DNA from: Spodoptera frugiperda
Taxonomy: Eukaryota; Arthropoda; Insecta; Lepidoptera; Noctuidae
DNA: 64,000 nt
Direction: 5' to 3'
NCBI RefSeq assembly: GCF_023101765.2
Contig: NC_064236.1
Span: forward strand, 3,534,001-3,598,000
Position numbers and translations under genes: made by a program. Shown here piece by piece: positions 51,721 through 62,537 of the stretch (position 1 is its first letter; every line of letters starts with the position of its first letter). The notes below the pieces were generated by a model, which saw only the letters and a program-made list of their open reading frames with translations, was not told the origin of the DNA and made no database searches.

Positions 51721-52559
51721 AAAAAATGATTTATTTTGGATGTACATTCATTTATATTTTTAAAGCAATAGCAATAATGGAATTACTCTTTAAAATGAAA
51801 TAGGCGAATAAATTATCTATAGAGAATGGTAAATTATGACTAACACAGATGCATTATTTATAATGTACCTACAGACATAGCTTGAAATAATAGCAGTTAA
51901 TGAGAGAAAAGAGTTTGAATTACAAAATTGAATTGGAGGGAACATTGAATAATAATTAGATCGTTTTATTTCATTTTTATGTGATTGAAGGTTGTTTTTA
52001 ACTGCCTGCTATTATTAATAAAATACATTTAAAATGGTAGATATATTTTTGCAAAATGATAGTTTTAGTTTAGGTGGTAAGTATGTAATATGTTGTAGAT
52101 AATTATCTTATTGAGTAAGTACCTAGTTAGAATGCAACTTTGACCTCTATTAAGTCTCCTTTAAAGTGTATCGTAATCTCGTCAGGAGATATTTCGATAC
52201 ATTAGAGCAAATTGATAGGATCACAAAGTACCTATTAGAAATTAATGTTTTACAATAAGAAAGTTTTTAAATAAGATAAACAGATTTTTAAGCCACTTTG
52301 GCACTCACTCTGGCCATATATACCTTTATTTCTTTTTGGCAAATGATGCAGATTTAAAAGCCGACACGAAACTATAGAAATTAATCAGAATACTGTCAAG
52401 TCATTGTATTATATTTAAGAAGAAACAAATGACAGCGTAATTCTAGTGTTTTTGACAACAAAAGAATAACAATGACAGAAAGTTTCTCTTGTAAACAAAA
52501 ATACGGTAATTTGGTAACGTAATACTTGGCTGCTTTTTGGATTTTTACATTATTCTTAC

Positions 52560-52760
52560 CTGGATTTTTGTGTCCTTTGGGTTCAGAATTTTAACACACA
52601 CAACGACACTATACAAAGGGTGTTAATTAAATTAAAACAAGTAATTAAAAATGGACTAGAACATAAGTTAGCGACAAGCAACAAGGCCAACAAGACAATG
52701 ACTTTACTAGTTCGGCGACTCGCGACTTCGGCTGCTTTCGCGTTACTTCATCTGACATTA
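52560..52760 (-). other. Probable 5' UTR exon and promoter area of the SLC35F6-like gene
   Basis: On minus the sequence ...GGACACAAAAATCCAG is followed by GTAAGA, a good splice donor with the exon edge at 52560. The first coding exon is preceded by an acceptor (TTTTCTCAG at 50831), so an untranslated exon must exist upstream, and this is the best candidate. A TGACGTAA-like (CRE-type) string lies near 52765. The transcription start is not determinable. Confidence 0.4.
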
Positions 52761-52799
52761 GAATGACGTAAACGTAATGCCACGATCGAGTGTTGCCAA

Positions 52800-53694
52800 G
52801 TAACATTGCAGTAAATAAAAATATGGCGTCTCGAAGGGAACCAATGTAACCATGGCGACTAAGACTTTGTAAGTAAGTATGTACAGAGAGTTCCGAAAGC
52901 AAGATTTTATATGGATATGAACTTTTTATTTACAAGAAATTAAATTGAGTAATACGTCGTACATATTTTTGAATTAGTCTATTATGTACGTAAGTAGTCG
53001 TTCGATAACGATGAACAGTGCCAATTAAGAAATCAAAATAAACTTATCGATATTTTTTAAGATAGAATTTATTTTGGATACTGCTCTACAAATAAATATA
53101 TAGTTTACAGCAAGTTATAAGTATTTTTTCTTATGCGCCTATAGAAATTGTCGTTGCAATTGGTCTTACTACCTAGTTACACACTTAGGGAGAATAATTT
53201 AAAATATCACAAGTGGAATTGGAAAAAAGCGGATTAAACGTAGAAAATGTTCAAGGCAAGCATCTCATTTACGTACCTAATTTTTTGGCGTCATCGCCAC
53301 TCCTTGGACAGCTGCGTACGCGCATCTCGAGACTGGGGTCCTTTGTAACTTGGCACTAGGTACTTAACCAGTTTGCCTTAGGGATAACGTGGGGATAACT
53401 CTGAACTGTGGTATTACATATTATATAGAATCCTTTTACTTTTCAACTATTTTTTGGGTATTTTCTAGTAGCTAAATGTTGTTTGTTGTAACTAAAAATT
53501 CAATCTAACTGAGCAGGTAACATAAAAATATCTAAAAAAAAAAATATCTAGTAGTTGGCTTACAAAGTCAAAAGGATTTTTACTACCTATAATAAAATTA
53601 CTGACTGAAAATTACAAAAATTAAAATTCTATCCTTTCTGTAGTATATAGTTCGGTAGTTCTTCCCAATTCCCGATTCCCCAACAATCCTTAAG
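52800..53694. other. Intergenic, nothing recognised
   Basis: No coding exon or shared repeat was noticed between the SLC35F6-like promoter area and the repeat S copy at 53695. Confidence 0.35.
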
Positions 53695-53815
53695 CTCCTA
53701 ACCCCTAAAAGGCTAGGAACACACTTGTAACGCCATTAGTATTTATGTGTCCATGGGCGGCGGCGATTGCTTACCATCAGATTGTCCGATATTTGCTTTA
53801 CTATCCCATATAAAA
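53695..53815 (-). repeat. Repeat S copy, diverged
   Basis: AGGAACACACTTGTAACGCC, TATTTATGTGTCCATGGGCG and GGCGATTGCTTACCATCAGA match repeat S on the minus strand. Confidence 0.6.
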
Positions 53816-54504
53816 AGTACAGATTTATCAGACTCCTGCGGCTCAGTCTTTGTGAATGTGTAGTCCTTTACCTGGCTTGTACGATAAGAATTTATTTTCC
53901 TTAATAAGTGGTAAATTTTTATGCCAAAATTTTATCTCTATTGGGTTGTAAATATGCAGATGGATTAGTGAAACCGGCCGTAGTTTAACTCCAGACTGCA
54001 CTTCATCAAGTGCATCATTGGTTTCAATTGTGCATCATTATATAGCAATTGACTTATAAAGATTACTCAACACGTCCTGGATAGAGATCTATCTTCTGTT
54101 AAACCTTAGTCCCCTTACAGACGTTGACCCTTGGGTCTTTAAACTAAAATTAACTGGATGCGGCATTATGTCAGAAACGAAATAGTTGTTCCAAGATTGT
54201 TTATATTGTTTCAAGAGATATGTCTTTCTCATGAGAACGAGGAGATATCCCTTCTTTCTTATTTCAGGTTGACCTAAGGTGTAACCATAGTCGTCGCTCC
54301 AACCCGGCTATTAACCAGCAGATTGAAGACGTTAGGTAGACTATGACAACCAAATACCTAAGTTCATACTTTTTGATAATTTACTGTCTTTACTTTAATA
54401 GTCGGTCTGCCATCGGGTTTATAGAGTGAGACAACAGAAAGTAGGATCTACACCTGTATCCTCCTCACGCCCCAGCCGCCGCATACACTCCGGGCGTCGG
54501 GGAT

Positions 54505-54720
54505 GCATCTCCGGCCATAATATCTGCGGACGGCGAGCGTAGTGCCGCCCGGTAGAACCAGAGTTGAACTTGCCACCGCGAAAAACCACCACAGATCTAG
54601 AGGCTGATGCCTTATCCGGAGCTGCGGACAACGTAAGGTTACCTATTTTTGCTCCCAGAGAAGGAACGGGGTGGTTTTTTCAGTAGAGTCTGACACTATA
54701 GTCATTAGGCGGGAGAAATT
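54505..54720 (+). repeat. R1-type LINE 3' tail, diverged
   Basis: GCCGCCCGGTAGAACCAGAG, ACCACCACAGATCTAGAGGC, CTTATCCGGAGCTGCGGACA and GGAACGGGGTGGTTTTTTCA follow the usual tail order and extend further 5' than most copies. Confidence 0.65.
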
Positions 54721-55541
54721 TTTTATTTATCGACTTAAAAAAATAAATAAATAAAAAAACACCTGTGTTTGCGCATACACTTGTGCACTATAATATCTCC
54801 TGCGTAGTGGGGTAGTCTAGTTGAACTTGCCACCACGATAAAAATCAATCTAGAGGTTTTATTTAGTGAGATAACTAGCTATTTTTGTCCCAGAATTACT
54901 ATTTTTTAGGTACCTATAGTCATTACAATTTTTAATTTATTGGCTTATTAAAATACCACGATTACAAAATACCCACCTAAATGATTAAGTGTGTATTTTG
55001 AACTACCTAGGCAGCTACCTTTTCCAGAACGGTGTAGATTATTTGTAATATCTTTGCAAATTAGTTGCAAATATGTATTGTGGTGTGCACAATGAAAGCT
55101 ATTCTGTATATTAAAGACCACATTTTAAGACATTACAAGAGTGTATGTTAAGTGTTTAACATTTAATAAGTAAGTACCTACCCAAGTGTGATTATTATGT
55201 GTAGGATCAGATTAATATTTGACTAATGGAAAATGAAACACCAATTATTATTACATTTTTATTAATTTTTATGACATCAAAAAGCCGGGACAGGGTGGCA
55301 CCACAATAAGCTTTAAAATAATAGGTATCTTAATTTTAACACACTTTATCTTGAATGTTTCTATTGCAGCAACTTCAACTCCAAGGATATATTATGATGT
55401 ACTTCGGTTTCTTCGTGTCTGTTTTTCTACTTCTTCTAAAGTTTCGTTGATGATAAGTCTTTCTAGTGCTGTTCATAAGTGAGTTAGGGAAATTTTGATC
55501 AGGTATCCCTGATTTGGTGTTGCAATGGCCAACAAACATCT
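54721..55541. other. Intergenic, nothing recognised
   Basis: AT-rich sequence. No exon or repeat family was seen. Confidence 0.35.
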
Positions 55542-55632
55542 CTTTTATTCAAAAGTTTAACAGTAAGAACATCACATAATTAGCACAAAACAGTAATTCG
55601 CGGTGGATCGCAAATAATTTCGCTTGGCGGGT

Positions 55633-55953
55633 TTACAAGTTATAAATATTCTCGAACATACTATGTATAAATTCGACAGCTCCAGGATCGCCGCTCGGGT
55701 TGTTCTCTTCGTACTTCACCATTGTGGCTCTTAGCCTCTCTAGAATAGGTTTCAAGTCTGACTCATTAGGGTCCTTCCCTATAAGAAGTAAGGTAAGCCA
55801 ATTTGCCACATTATACTTATAGAGCATTTGAAAATTTCTGACTGGGTTAACTTGCCATTCGCCACTATTGTAATCTTCAAATAAGTCGGCCCGAAGCGCC
55901 TCCGTCATCCTCCTTAAAGCTTCCCGTCGTCTCGCGTCCATTTTGGTCTTCAT
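55633..55953 (-). CDS. Small single-exon protein of unknown function (102-106 aa)
   Basis: The frame is open from ATG at 55953 (106 codons). A second ATG at 55941 has a better context (CAAAATGG) and would give a 102-residue protein. The composition looks real: an N-terminal basic helix (MDARRREALRRMTEALRAD), then LFEDYNSGEWQVNPVRNFQM, a hydrophobic NVANWLTLLLIG, and a charged helical ILERLRATMVKYEENNPSG before the end FIHSMFENIYNL. There is no signal peptide or membrane span. On minus, AATAAA (complement of 55542-55547) lies ~90 bp after the stop, fitting a 3' end. The Asn/Pro/Trp mix and even codon use differ from repeat-derived frames. I do not recognise the family. It may be an intron-less gene or retrocopy. 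Confidence 0.65.
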   Translation of the reverse strand: MKTKMDARRREALRRMTEALRADLFEDYNSGEWQVNPVRNFQMLYKYNVANWLTLLLIGKDPNESDLKPILERLRATMVKYEENNPSGDPGAVEFIHSMFENIYNL

Positions 55954-56989
55954 GAGTATGAATGTGTACTAAATGGAACACAACTGTGGGGGTAGCACAG
56001 ACACAGGTGCTCAGGTACGTCCGCACAATACCGCTGCGCGAATTATTTTAAAATGACCGCACTGGCCGGCTCTAAATTTTAGTGTGACCAGTAAAATTGT
56101 CAAAATTCTACTAATACAGCTGGTTAGTAGAAATTACGGTAGAATTTTACTACGGTAGAAAATTTAACTACATGTGTTTTCAAATTAGGTCTCTTTTGTT
56201 ATCGTAATACCTATATATTTTGTCAATATAATTTTGTATTTGGTTTATAGGGACAAGTTTGTACAGGTTCGTACCTTACCAGTCAAATAAAACGGTGTTG
56301 CTTAAAAAAAATCAACACCTAACATATCTTATTTACGAATCTTGTCCAATCAAGAAATTTCAAACTAAAAATAAATAAATTAAGCATGTTTTTATTTTAA
56401 AAAATCTACCAGTTCGGTAACAATGTAATTCTACTCAAACGTCAGATCGTTGAAAGCTGTCACTGAGGACAGAACTTCCTATGAGTGAGTGAGTAGGCAT
56501 AACTTTGCACCTTAACGAGTAAGTGAGATGCAAGTTGACGTGGGATGAGACCTTACCCTACCTATTTGTAGTTTGTAACTAATTTCCTGTTCCGGTAGAT
56601 TTTAAATTTTGTTCTATCTATTCAAATTAAATACAGTCATATTTTTTATGTTACAAAACTGACAGTACAGGAGTTAAAATGTATTTGATTGTTTGTTTGT
56701 TTGATTGAAAGACTATTTACATACTTAATATCATTAAGTTTTGAACGTTGATTTGGTACCTATTTCTTGTAAGCTACATTTGTTTTCAATTCGTAATCTC
56801 TAGGTGAAGTATTTTATGTAAAAAACCATCATATTATATAGGCTTGTAGTCCTTATAGGTCCATTTAGATCAACCATCTAATCTAAGTAAAAAATCTAAT
56901 ATCTATTCGTAAAAATGAAGATACCGCATTACTGTCTGTTATTGTCTCAAAGACATTATTAAAAACATTCACAATAGAGTTTAACCCCC
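55954..56989. other. Intergenic, nothing recognised
   Basis: AT-rich sequence upstream of the small gene. No exon was seen. Confidence 0.35.
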
Positions 56990-57080
56990 CAGAAGGAACT
57001 TGTAGGTAGCTTGATTTGTGGCCATGGGTAACACTGATTGCTTGACATCAGGTGATCCGTACTCGTTTATTCCTCTATTT
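56990..57080 (-). repeat. Repeat S fragment
   Basis: GTGGCCATGGGTAACACTGA, TTGCTTGACATCAGGTGATC and CGTTTATTCC recall the 3' part of repeat S in a diverged form. Confidence 0.4.
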
Positions 57081-57624
57081 TATAGAAAAAATGGAAAGCC
57101 TACTTACGCTGTCAGACAATCGGTGGCATCGGGCAAAAGTTAAGTATCTGGTGGGATAAAAATTGTATTATAAGGAACTAGCTTCTGTCAGCGGCTTCGT
57201 CCGTTTCAGCAGGATAAAAAGGACCATCAGTACAGAAAGGATGTGTTATTCCAAACCATACCTAATCTAACTCTTCTTATAGGTTCTAATAGGTTCTGAA
57301 GATCCTTTCAATCATTTTGACGTGATTGAGTAATAAACATACAGACAATCTCACTAACTTTCGTATTTAAATACGTTAGGTATAATGTTAGTAAGAAGTA
57401 AGTACCAGAAGTTTTAATCATAAGACGGCCTACAACGTGCTTAAATGTCCTTTTAAAAAAAGTTGCATCGTTTTTTAATAAAGTGTAACTTTATTTCGGA
57501 ATAAATTGATCAGATAAAATATTATACTTAAGTTATTAATGGTTTGTTGAAACTGTACATATAAAATATAGTTTAGAGATGACTAAATAAATATGGGTGC
57601 TTCTGTAGTTGCTGCCTGTAGGCT

Positions 57625-60600
57625 TCAGATGACGATGCACTCATGGGGGAAGACCATTCCGCGCATTGGTACAATTGGGCAAGCTGCAAAAAGAAAGATA
57701 TTCATATAATTAGGACAGGTAATTTTAAATATAAAATTTGAGGAAATGGGTCCAGAGTAGTGCAGGTTTCCATGTGATGGTTTGGTATACAAAAATGCAG
57801 GACAGAAGTTTCTTCAAAAGGTTTTCAGGCAGTGGACTGGCTGTTATAAATTAGAGCAGTATAAGTCCATCAGACATATTTCAAAAAAGAACGCAAGCCC
57901 CCATTTATTCCAAAGCTACGGACTGCCTAGCGGTAGCGAGTTACCGGGGCTCCGGCTTGAAGCAGCTCGAAAAGCAGGAGTAGTAACGGGGTGGTTTTTA
58001 AGGCGGTAAGCGTCTGACACTCCCTCTCGCCTTGCCCAAGGCAGGAGAAGCCAATGCATTATTTCTCCTTGTGGTGGTTTACTAGAATAGATAAGTTTGC
58101 CATTGCCAAAGACCATTCTTTTGATAAGCAAACATTTTATATTTCTAAATTTGTCTTAACTAAACCGTGTGAATGATTTTCTCATGCGTAAAATTTCGGT
58201 TTTTGGGCTGAAAACCCAATATTGCTTTACAGATAATACAACAATTTTATTTCTTAGAATTACCCCGACTACTAGTTAAAGGACGACTCATAAATTGTAT
58301 TTAAAAGACGATTTTAAGAAAAAAGTACATGACGTAAGTAATTCTAATTTCTTTCTTGGGCTTCTTTAAGGGCTTGTCCTTTTTTTGAGGGGGGTAAGTC
58401 ATCCAATGACTTCTCTCGCCTTGGGCGAGGCGAGAAGGAGTGACAGACTCTTAACGACTAAAAACCACCCCATTCCTACTTCCTACTTTTCGAACCGGAG
58501 CCCCGGTAAACCCGCTAGGTAGTCCGCAGCTCCGGATCAGGCATCAGCCCTACTGGGCCCCATCTGTGGTGGTCTATTGGCTTTTTGAGGTGCGCGCAGA
58601 ACGCGACGCGCCGTACGCACGGGTCTGGTTCTTGTTGGGCAGCTACCCTTGCTCGCCGTCCTCAGACTCGCAGTTACGGTGGCCGGAGAACGTCGCGCGA
58701 TCTTCGACGCCTGGGGTGTCTCTCGCGACGGCTGGGGCTTGACGAGGTTCGTTCCCTCACTCGCCCCGCCTCCTCCTTAGCTAGCATGACTGTTTCGCAG
58801 AAGGAGGAGACGGCATCCCAGTCCCTCTCGCTCCGCACCATGGCTTGTACCAATGCCGGACGCGAGAGGTCACCGTCACCGATCACTTCCCTGAGGACAC
58901 GGCGGTGCTCAGTCCACGCAGGGCAGACCGCCACAGTATGCTCCATCGTATCCTCCGTGCGATACTCGCAGTGATGATACCCGGGCGTTTCCTCCCGCCC
59001 TATCAGAAACAGGAACCTACCAAAGCTCCCATGTCCGGTAGCACCTGTGTCAGGCGGTAGGTAAGGACACCGTAGTGTCTGTCAAGCCACTCGACTCCTC
59101 GAAGAGGGGACTTACCGCTGCAATGACAGCGAGCCTAGCTCTCGGTTGCGACAGTCGTTGCTGCCATTCCACCATGAGATCACGCCGGAGCTCGTCCCGC
59201 CACGCACTAATCTGGCGCGGCAACGGAGTTTCGCCCCAGCGACGCGCGTCCGTGCGCAATCTAAAGACGCGCGCGAGCACTTTTGCCTCCAGATCCCATG
59301 GCGGCAATCCGGCAAGAAGATTAGCTGCCTCTCCAGAGATCGTGCGATATCCACGGATCACCCGAATGGCCATGACCCTCTGGGACGTGAGCAGCGCCCG
59401 AGCTGGCCGCCGCATCAGGTTCGGCGCCCACACAGGGGCGCCGTAGAGGGCAATGGACCGCACGATCCCTACGTACAACCTCCGGCAGGAGGCATTTGGC
59501 CCCCCGAGGTTGGGCAGGGGCCGCTTAAGCGCAACAAGGGCTTGTCCCTAATAACTTTCATACACAACATTTACCTGCCTTTCAAAAAAATAATCTGTAA
59601 TATATAAAGGATAAAGTATTTTATTGCATGAAGCAATGATCTACAAGAAACTTCTTCTTTTTTTTAATCTTTGGACTCATATTTATTAAGTACATGTCAA
59701 AGATAGTTTTGAGAACGCACATGGTTTACTAAACGGCTAGTTGTTATGTAAAACGGTAGATTTTACAACCCTCCTGCGCATCCTGCAGTAATCTAACGCA
59801 CTTGTAACGCCTCTGGTGTTTCAAATGGCGTCGGCGATTGCTTACCATCAGGTGATAATATGTCTTAGCAGACGTATAACAGATTTGTAACGTTTCGTGT
59901 TCCATAAAAAAATTTACCAAACAAACTCAAATTAAAAGAAAAATACCCTTCTCGCAGCGTTGCCCGTAGAAACCGGTACCTTCACATTTGCAAGTGAAAC
60001 CTGGATCTTGAATAGTTTGTATACAATTTCCCCTCAAACATGGTAGGCGACTGCAAATATTTGAACTCCTTTCTGAAAATATAGAACGAAAAATATGTAT
60101 AGAACAAACTGGATAATAAGTGAAATAATATAATTTTTCACATATGTATTCATGTATATGTAACTTGGAAAATTGTGAGGTATTTTAAGTGGGTAGTGAG
60201 GTGGATGATTTTGGTAATTTTCGGTTAGAGGTACTGGTACTACAGCTAACCAATCGCAGTTAAGTCAAAATGTGTCTTTTCACATAGAAGAATAGTAAAG
60301 TATGTATAAGAATAATAATGAAACCATAACTAATTTGGGATACGCAAAAACATAATGGCGAGTGACGTTTGGAGCGTGGAAGACTATGGGGACTCCCATA
60401 GTCCTCCATGTGAACGAGGGATGAACGTGTTCTAGCTGAAGTAGATAATGATGTTGGATTTGGGACGGCTCGGCTAAATACTAGCTCGATGCGCTCGAAT
60501 ACATAGAAAGGCGTGTCAAGAAGCTCATCAATGATGATGCGCTTGTGGAGGCCCGGCTTCAAAGCCTTGAACACAGGCGCAAGGTCGCAATCTTTTCCGT

Positions 60601-61119
60601 TTTTTACCGGATACATTTCGGAGAGTGTGCGGGGGAATTGCACAACTTGATTCCCCCTAGTCCTTTCCATCATCGAACCACAAGACAATCGGCGAGGCGT
60701 CACCGTTTCATGGTGGATATCCCACCCACTCGCACGAAGCGCTTCACTTCAAGCTTCCTTTTGTGAACTGCTAGGAAGTGGAACTCCTTGCCGGAGTCTG
60801 TGCTTCCTGATGAGTATAACTTGGGTGTCTTCAAAGCCCGAGTGAATAGGTTGCCTATGGGTACACGTGCTCCATCGTAGGCCGCATCATCACTTACCAT
60901 CAGGTGAGATAGCGGCCAAACGTCGGCCGATTTAACATAAAAAAAAATTGAGGGTAAAAAGAAGCATTGAACGTGAGCTCTTACCTCTCAAGGCGTTGAG
61001 GCATGCCCTCCGTGTCCTGTAGATGTACTCTGTCCTGCATCCGTACCCACACGTGCATGATGCGCCATAGATCTTGCATCCATTGTGAGTCTGGTCTGGT
61101 TCACAGGCCCATACTGCCA
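57625..61119 (-). CDS. Secreted cysteine-rich EGF-domain protein, C-terminal three exons
   Basis: Minus-strand exons 61119-60985, 60072-59947 and 57683-57625 join in consistent phase (1,1). The first encodes AVWACEPDQTHNGCKIYG followed by ASCTCGYGCRTEYIY and RRACLNALR, with six cysteines in a compact module I cannot name. The second is an EGF-like domain with the spacing CSRLPCLRGNC, FTCKCEGTGFYGQRC, including the typical G-F-Y-G turn. The last gives CPIVPMRGMVFPHECIVI and TGA. Fourteen cysteines in ~104 residues imply an extracellular, disulfide-bonded protein. The signal peptide and upstream exons lie beyond the window or were not found. AATAAA (complement of 57490-57495) lies 130 bp past the stop. 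Acceptors are ATTTTCAG and TTTTTGCAG. An R1 LINE sits in the last intron. A growth-factor-like ligand or a matrix/inhibitor protein are both possible. Confidence 0.75.
57915..58065 (+). repeat. R1-type LINE 3' tail fragment
   Basis: GCTACGGACTGCCTAGCGG, GTTACCGGGGCTCCGGCTTG, GAAAAGCAGGAGTAGTAACG and CTGACACTCCCTCTCGCCTT, followed by GCAGGAGAAGCCAATG. It lies about 250 bp from the larger R1 copy and in the opposite orientation. Confidence 0.75.
58674..58946 (-). pseudogene. R1-clade ORF2 C-terminal zinc-finger region, frame-shifted
   Basis: MEHTVAVCPAWTEHRRVLRE and IGDGDLSRPALVQAMVRSER match the usual end of R1 ORF2 (an HT..CPAW motif of the CCHC finger, followed by helices). It is in a different frame from the RT part upstream, so at least one frameshift lies between 58946 and 59050. 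Confidence 0.75.
59050..59478 (-). pseudogene. R1-clade reverse transcriptase C-terminal fragment
   Basis: The translation opens MYVGIVRSIALYGAPVWAPN, the conserved block after the RT core of R1 elements (YxGVxxSxxLYGAPVWA). AMRVIRGYRTISGEAANLLA-like sequence follows (here VMAIRVIRGYRTISGEAANL), then PPWDLEA and a basic region WQQRLSQPRARL. The frame ends at 59050, and the remaining C-terminus continues in another frame. The RT catalytic core and endonuclease are missing. Confidence 0.85.
59795..59885 (-). repeat. Repeat S fragment
   Basis: CACTTGTAACGCCTCTGGTG, GGCGTCGGCGATTGCTTACC and ATCAGGTGATAATATG match repeat S. It is 60 bp downstream of the EGF exon donor. Confidence 0.6.
60448..60950 (+). 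pseudogene. Jockey-like LINE 3' end, plus orientation
   Basis: Codes for IERRVKKLINDDALVEARLQ, SLEHRRKV, YRIHFGECAGELHNLIPPSP and HRFMVDIPPTRTKRF, the C-terminus of a Jockey-like RT protein. It has in-frame stops at about 60475 (TAG) and 60764 (TGA). The 3' UTR TCACTTACCATCAGGTGAGA, TAGCGGCCAAACGTCGG ends in an A9 tail near 60948. It is the same family as 62538-64000 but inverted. Confidence 0.85.
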
Positions 61120-62136
61120 CTGGAAATTATAGTTAAGACTTCAATTAGTATAGGCATTGTCAGTATACTTTATGATTGCCAGGTGGCAGGTGGCATTGGA
61201 GATTAGAGTATAAAAAAGGTTCAGGTATCATTAAAAATAATAAAGTGGTGGCGAAAATCTTATTCTTCTTTACCATCGCCTTTTGTGAACCATAGGGGTG
61301 AGCAGACCTTTTTTGTTTGATGACGATGGAAACCTTCAAAAGGCACCTAGCTTTTTGGGGAGAAAGACTCGGGAGTGTGGGATTTTTACTTCACTAAAAC
61401 TACCCAGGTGGCAACCCTCAGCACCGTTAAGGGGCACCGAGACCTCTAGCAGACCTATTGGATGAAACTAAAATTGTTCACTAATTGTGTAGTAAGTTGG
61501 AAAAATATCCAGATTTTGGTATTCTTCTAGACACAGATGTGAAGTGCCAGTTTAGTAAAAAGCTGTTTACAGTTTTGTGCGGAAATATGATAAACATTAA
61601 GCTTAACTTTATAATTATATTTCAGGTCGTACAGGTTAGGTCATCTGATTATCGTCATGTAAATATTATTAAATTGGTATTTACTCGTTCGCTCACCCGA
61701 TTATACTACTAGTATTTTTGTGTTTCGTTTGGTTTTATAAACAGGTAATGTAGTTCTTTATAAATCGACGGCCCCTACGTAAACTATCGAAACTACAAAA
61801 AAGCCATTTTCATTTTATTGCACTAATAGTATGTGGAGATAAAGATCTATTATTATATATATAAATTATGTTCCAATTGTATACCTACAACTATTTTTCA
61901 ATCGAACAGAATCGTAACTGCATAAAATGAACACATTAAAACATCGAACCTGCCGTTTTCGATGATATACGCGGTCAGCGCTGCGCGAGCGAGACACGAA
62001 ACTGCCTGTTTCGTCAGTGTTCCTCGAAATGTGAGTGAGGACGCACGTGTATTTTGAGGTTAGGATTACGTTAGTTTTTTTTTACTTTTAATTCAAAATG
62101 AATAGGAGAAGTATACACATGGTAAATATAATATAC
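61120..62136. other. Intron of the EGF gene: no further exon recognised
   Basis: Two blocks look repeat-derived (61260-61460, with AACCTTCAAAAGGCACCTAG and GTTAAGGGGCACCGAGACC), but no partner copy lies in the window. Confidence 0.35.
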
Positions 62137-62306
62137 TATCGAAAGTGGTAGATTCGATACTGTTCTAGTACAAAGAGCAAATTTGTACTGTCGAATCTAC
62201 CACATTCGATAGTATTCCTTGGTATTTGTACTGAGCAATTTATCGAAAGTGACACATTCGATACTTTTCTCTGCTATGAACACATCGAATGTACCACTTT
62301 CGATAC
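62137..62306. repeat. Cluster of four imperfect 22-23-bp palindromes
   Basis: Units at 62137-62159, 62190-62211, 62241-62263 and 62284-62305 all have TATCGAA or TCGAA at one end and TTCGATA or TCGAT at the other, around a GTGGTA/TACCAC core. Units 2 and 4 are inverted relative to units 1 and 3 in the core. The spacing between starts is 53, 51 and 43 bp. Between units 1 and 2 there is a further palindrome, AGTACAAA...TTTGTACT. Confidence 0.7.
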
Positions 62307-62376
62307 TTTACTACGGCAAAGTAATAGATTGTCCTACAATTTCGATAGATATAATATTTTTGTCTTGGATTTTCAG

Positions 62377-62537
62377 CATCTCCTGTGCGATGTCAATTCA
62401 CCGACGAAGAGTGGAAATATTTAAATGATATTTACAAAGAAACTGATGCGGTTGACGGGGATTTTCTGTATAACGATTCTGAAATCGTTCCATCTCCTAA
62501 ATCTGTCCAAGATTTTTATTGTCCAACAAACCAAACC
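62377..62537 (+). CDS. Candidate exon fragment cut by a LINE
   Basis: After TTGGATTTTCAG, one frame reads SPVRCQFTDEEWKYLNDIYK then ETDAVDGDFLYNDSEIVPSP, KSVQDFYCPTNQT. This acidic sequence has ordinary codon use and no stop until inside the LINE tail. There is no ATG, so it would be an internal or 3' exon, or part of an old transposon gene. It ends exactly where the A-tail of the Jockey-like LINE begins (62538). The family is not recognised. Confidence 0.4.

Larger units (their letters stand above)
58380..59535 (-). mobile_element. 5'-truncated R1-clade LINE with 12-bp TSD
   Basis: AAGGGCTTGTCC at 58368-58379 and again at 59536-59547 brackets the insertion. The plus-strand T run at 58380-58386 corresponds to its 3' A run. 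It carries the C-terminal reverse-transcriptase region, the terminal zinc-finger region, and a ~200-bp 3' UTR. That UTR is the source of the tail fragments scattered over the window. Confidence 0.88.

Noticed and set aside
53380..53400. TAGGGATAAC string resembling a homing-endonuclease site or an rRNA fragment
   Set aside because: Only about ten bases match and nothing around it supports rDNA or an endonuclease.
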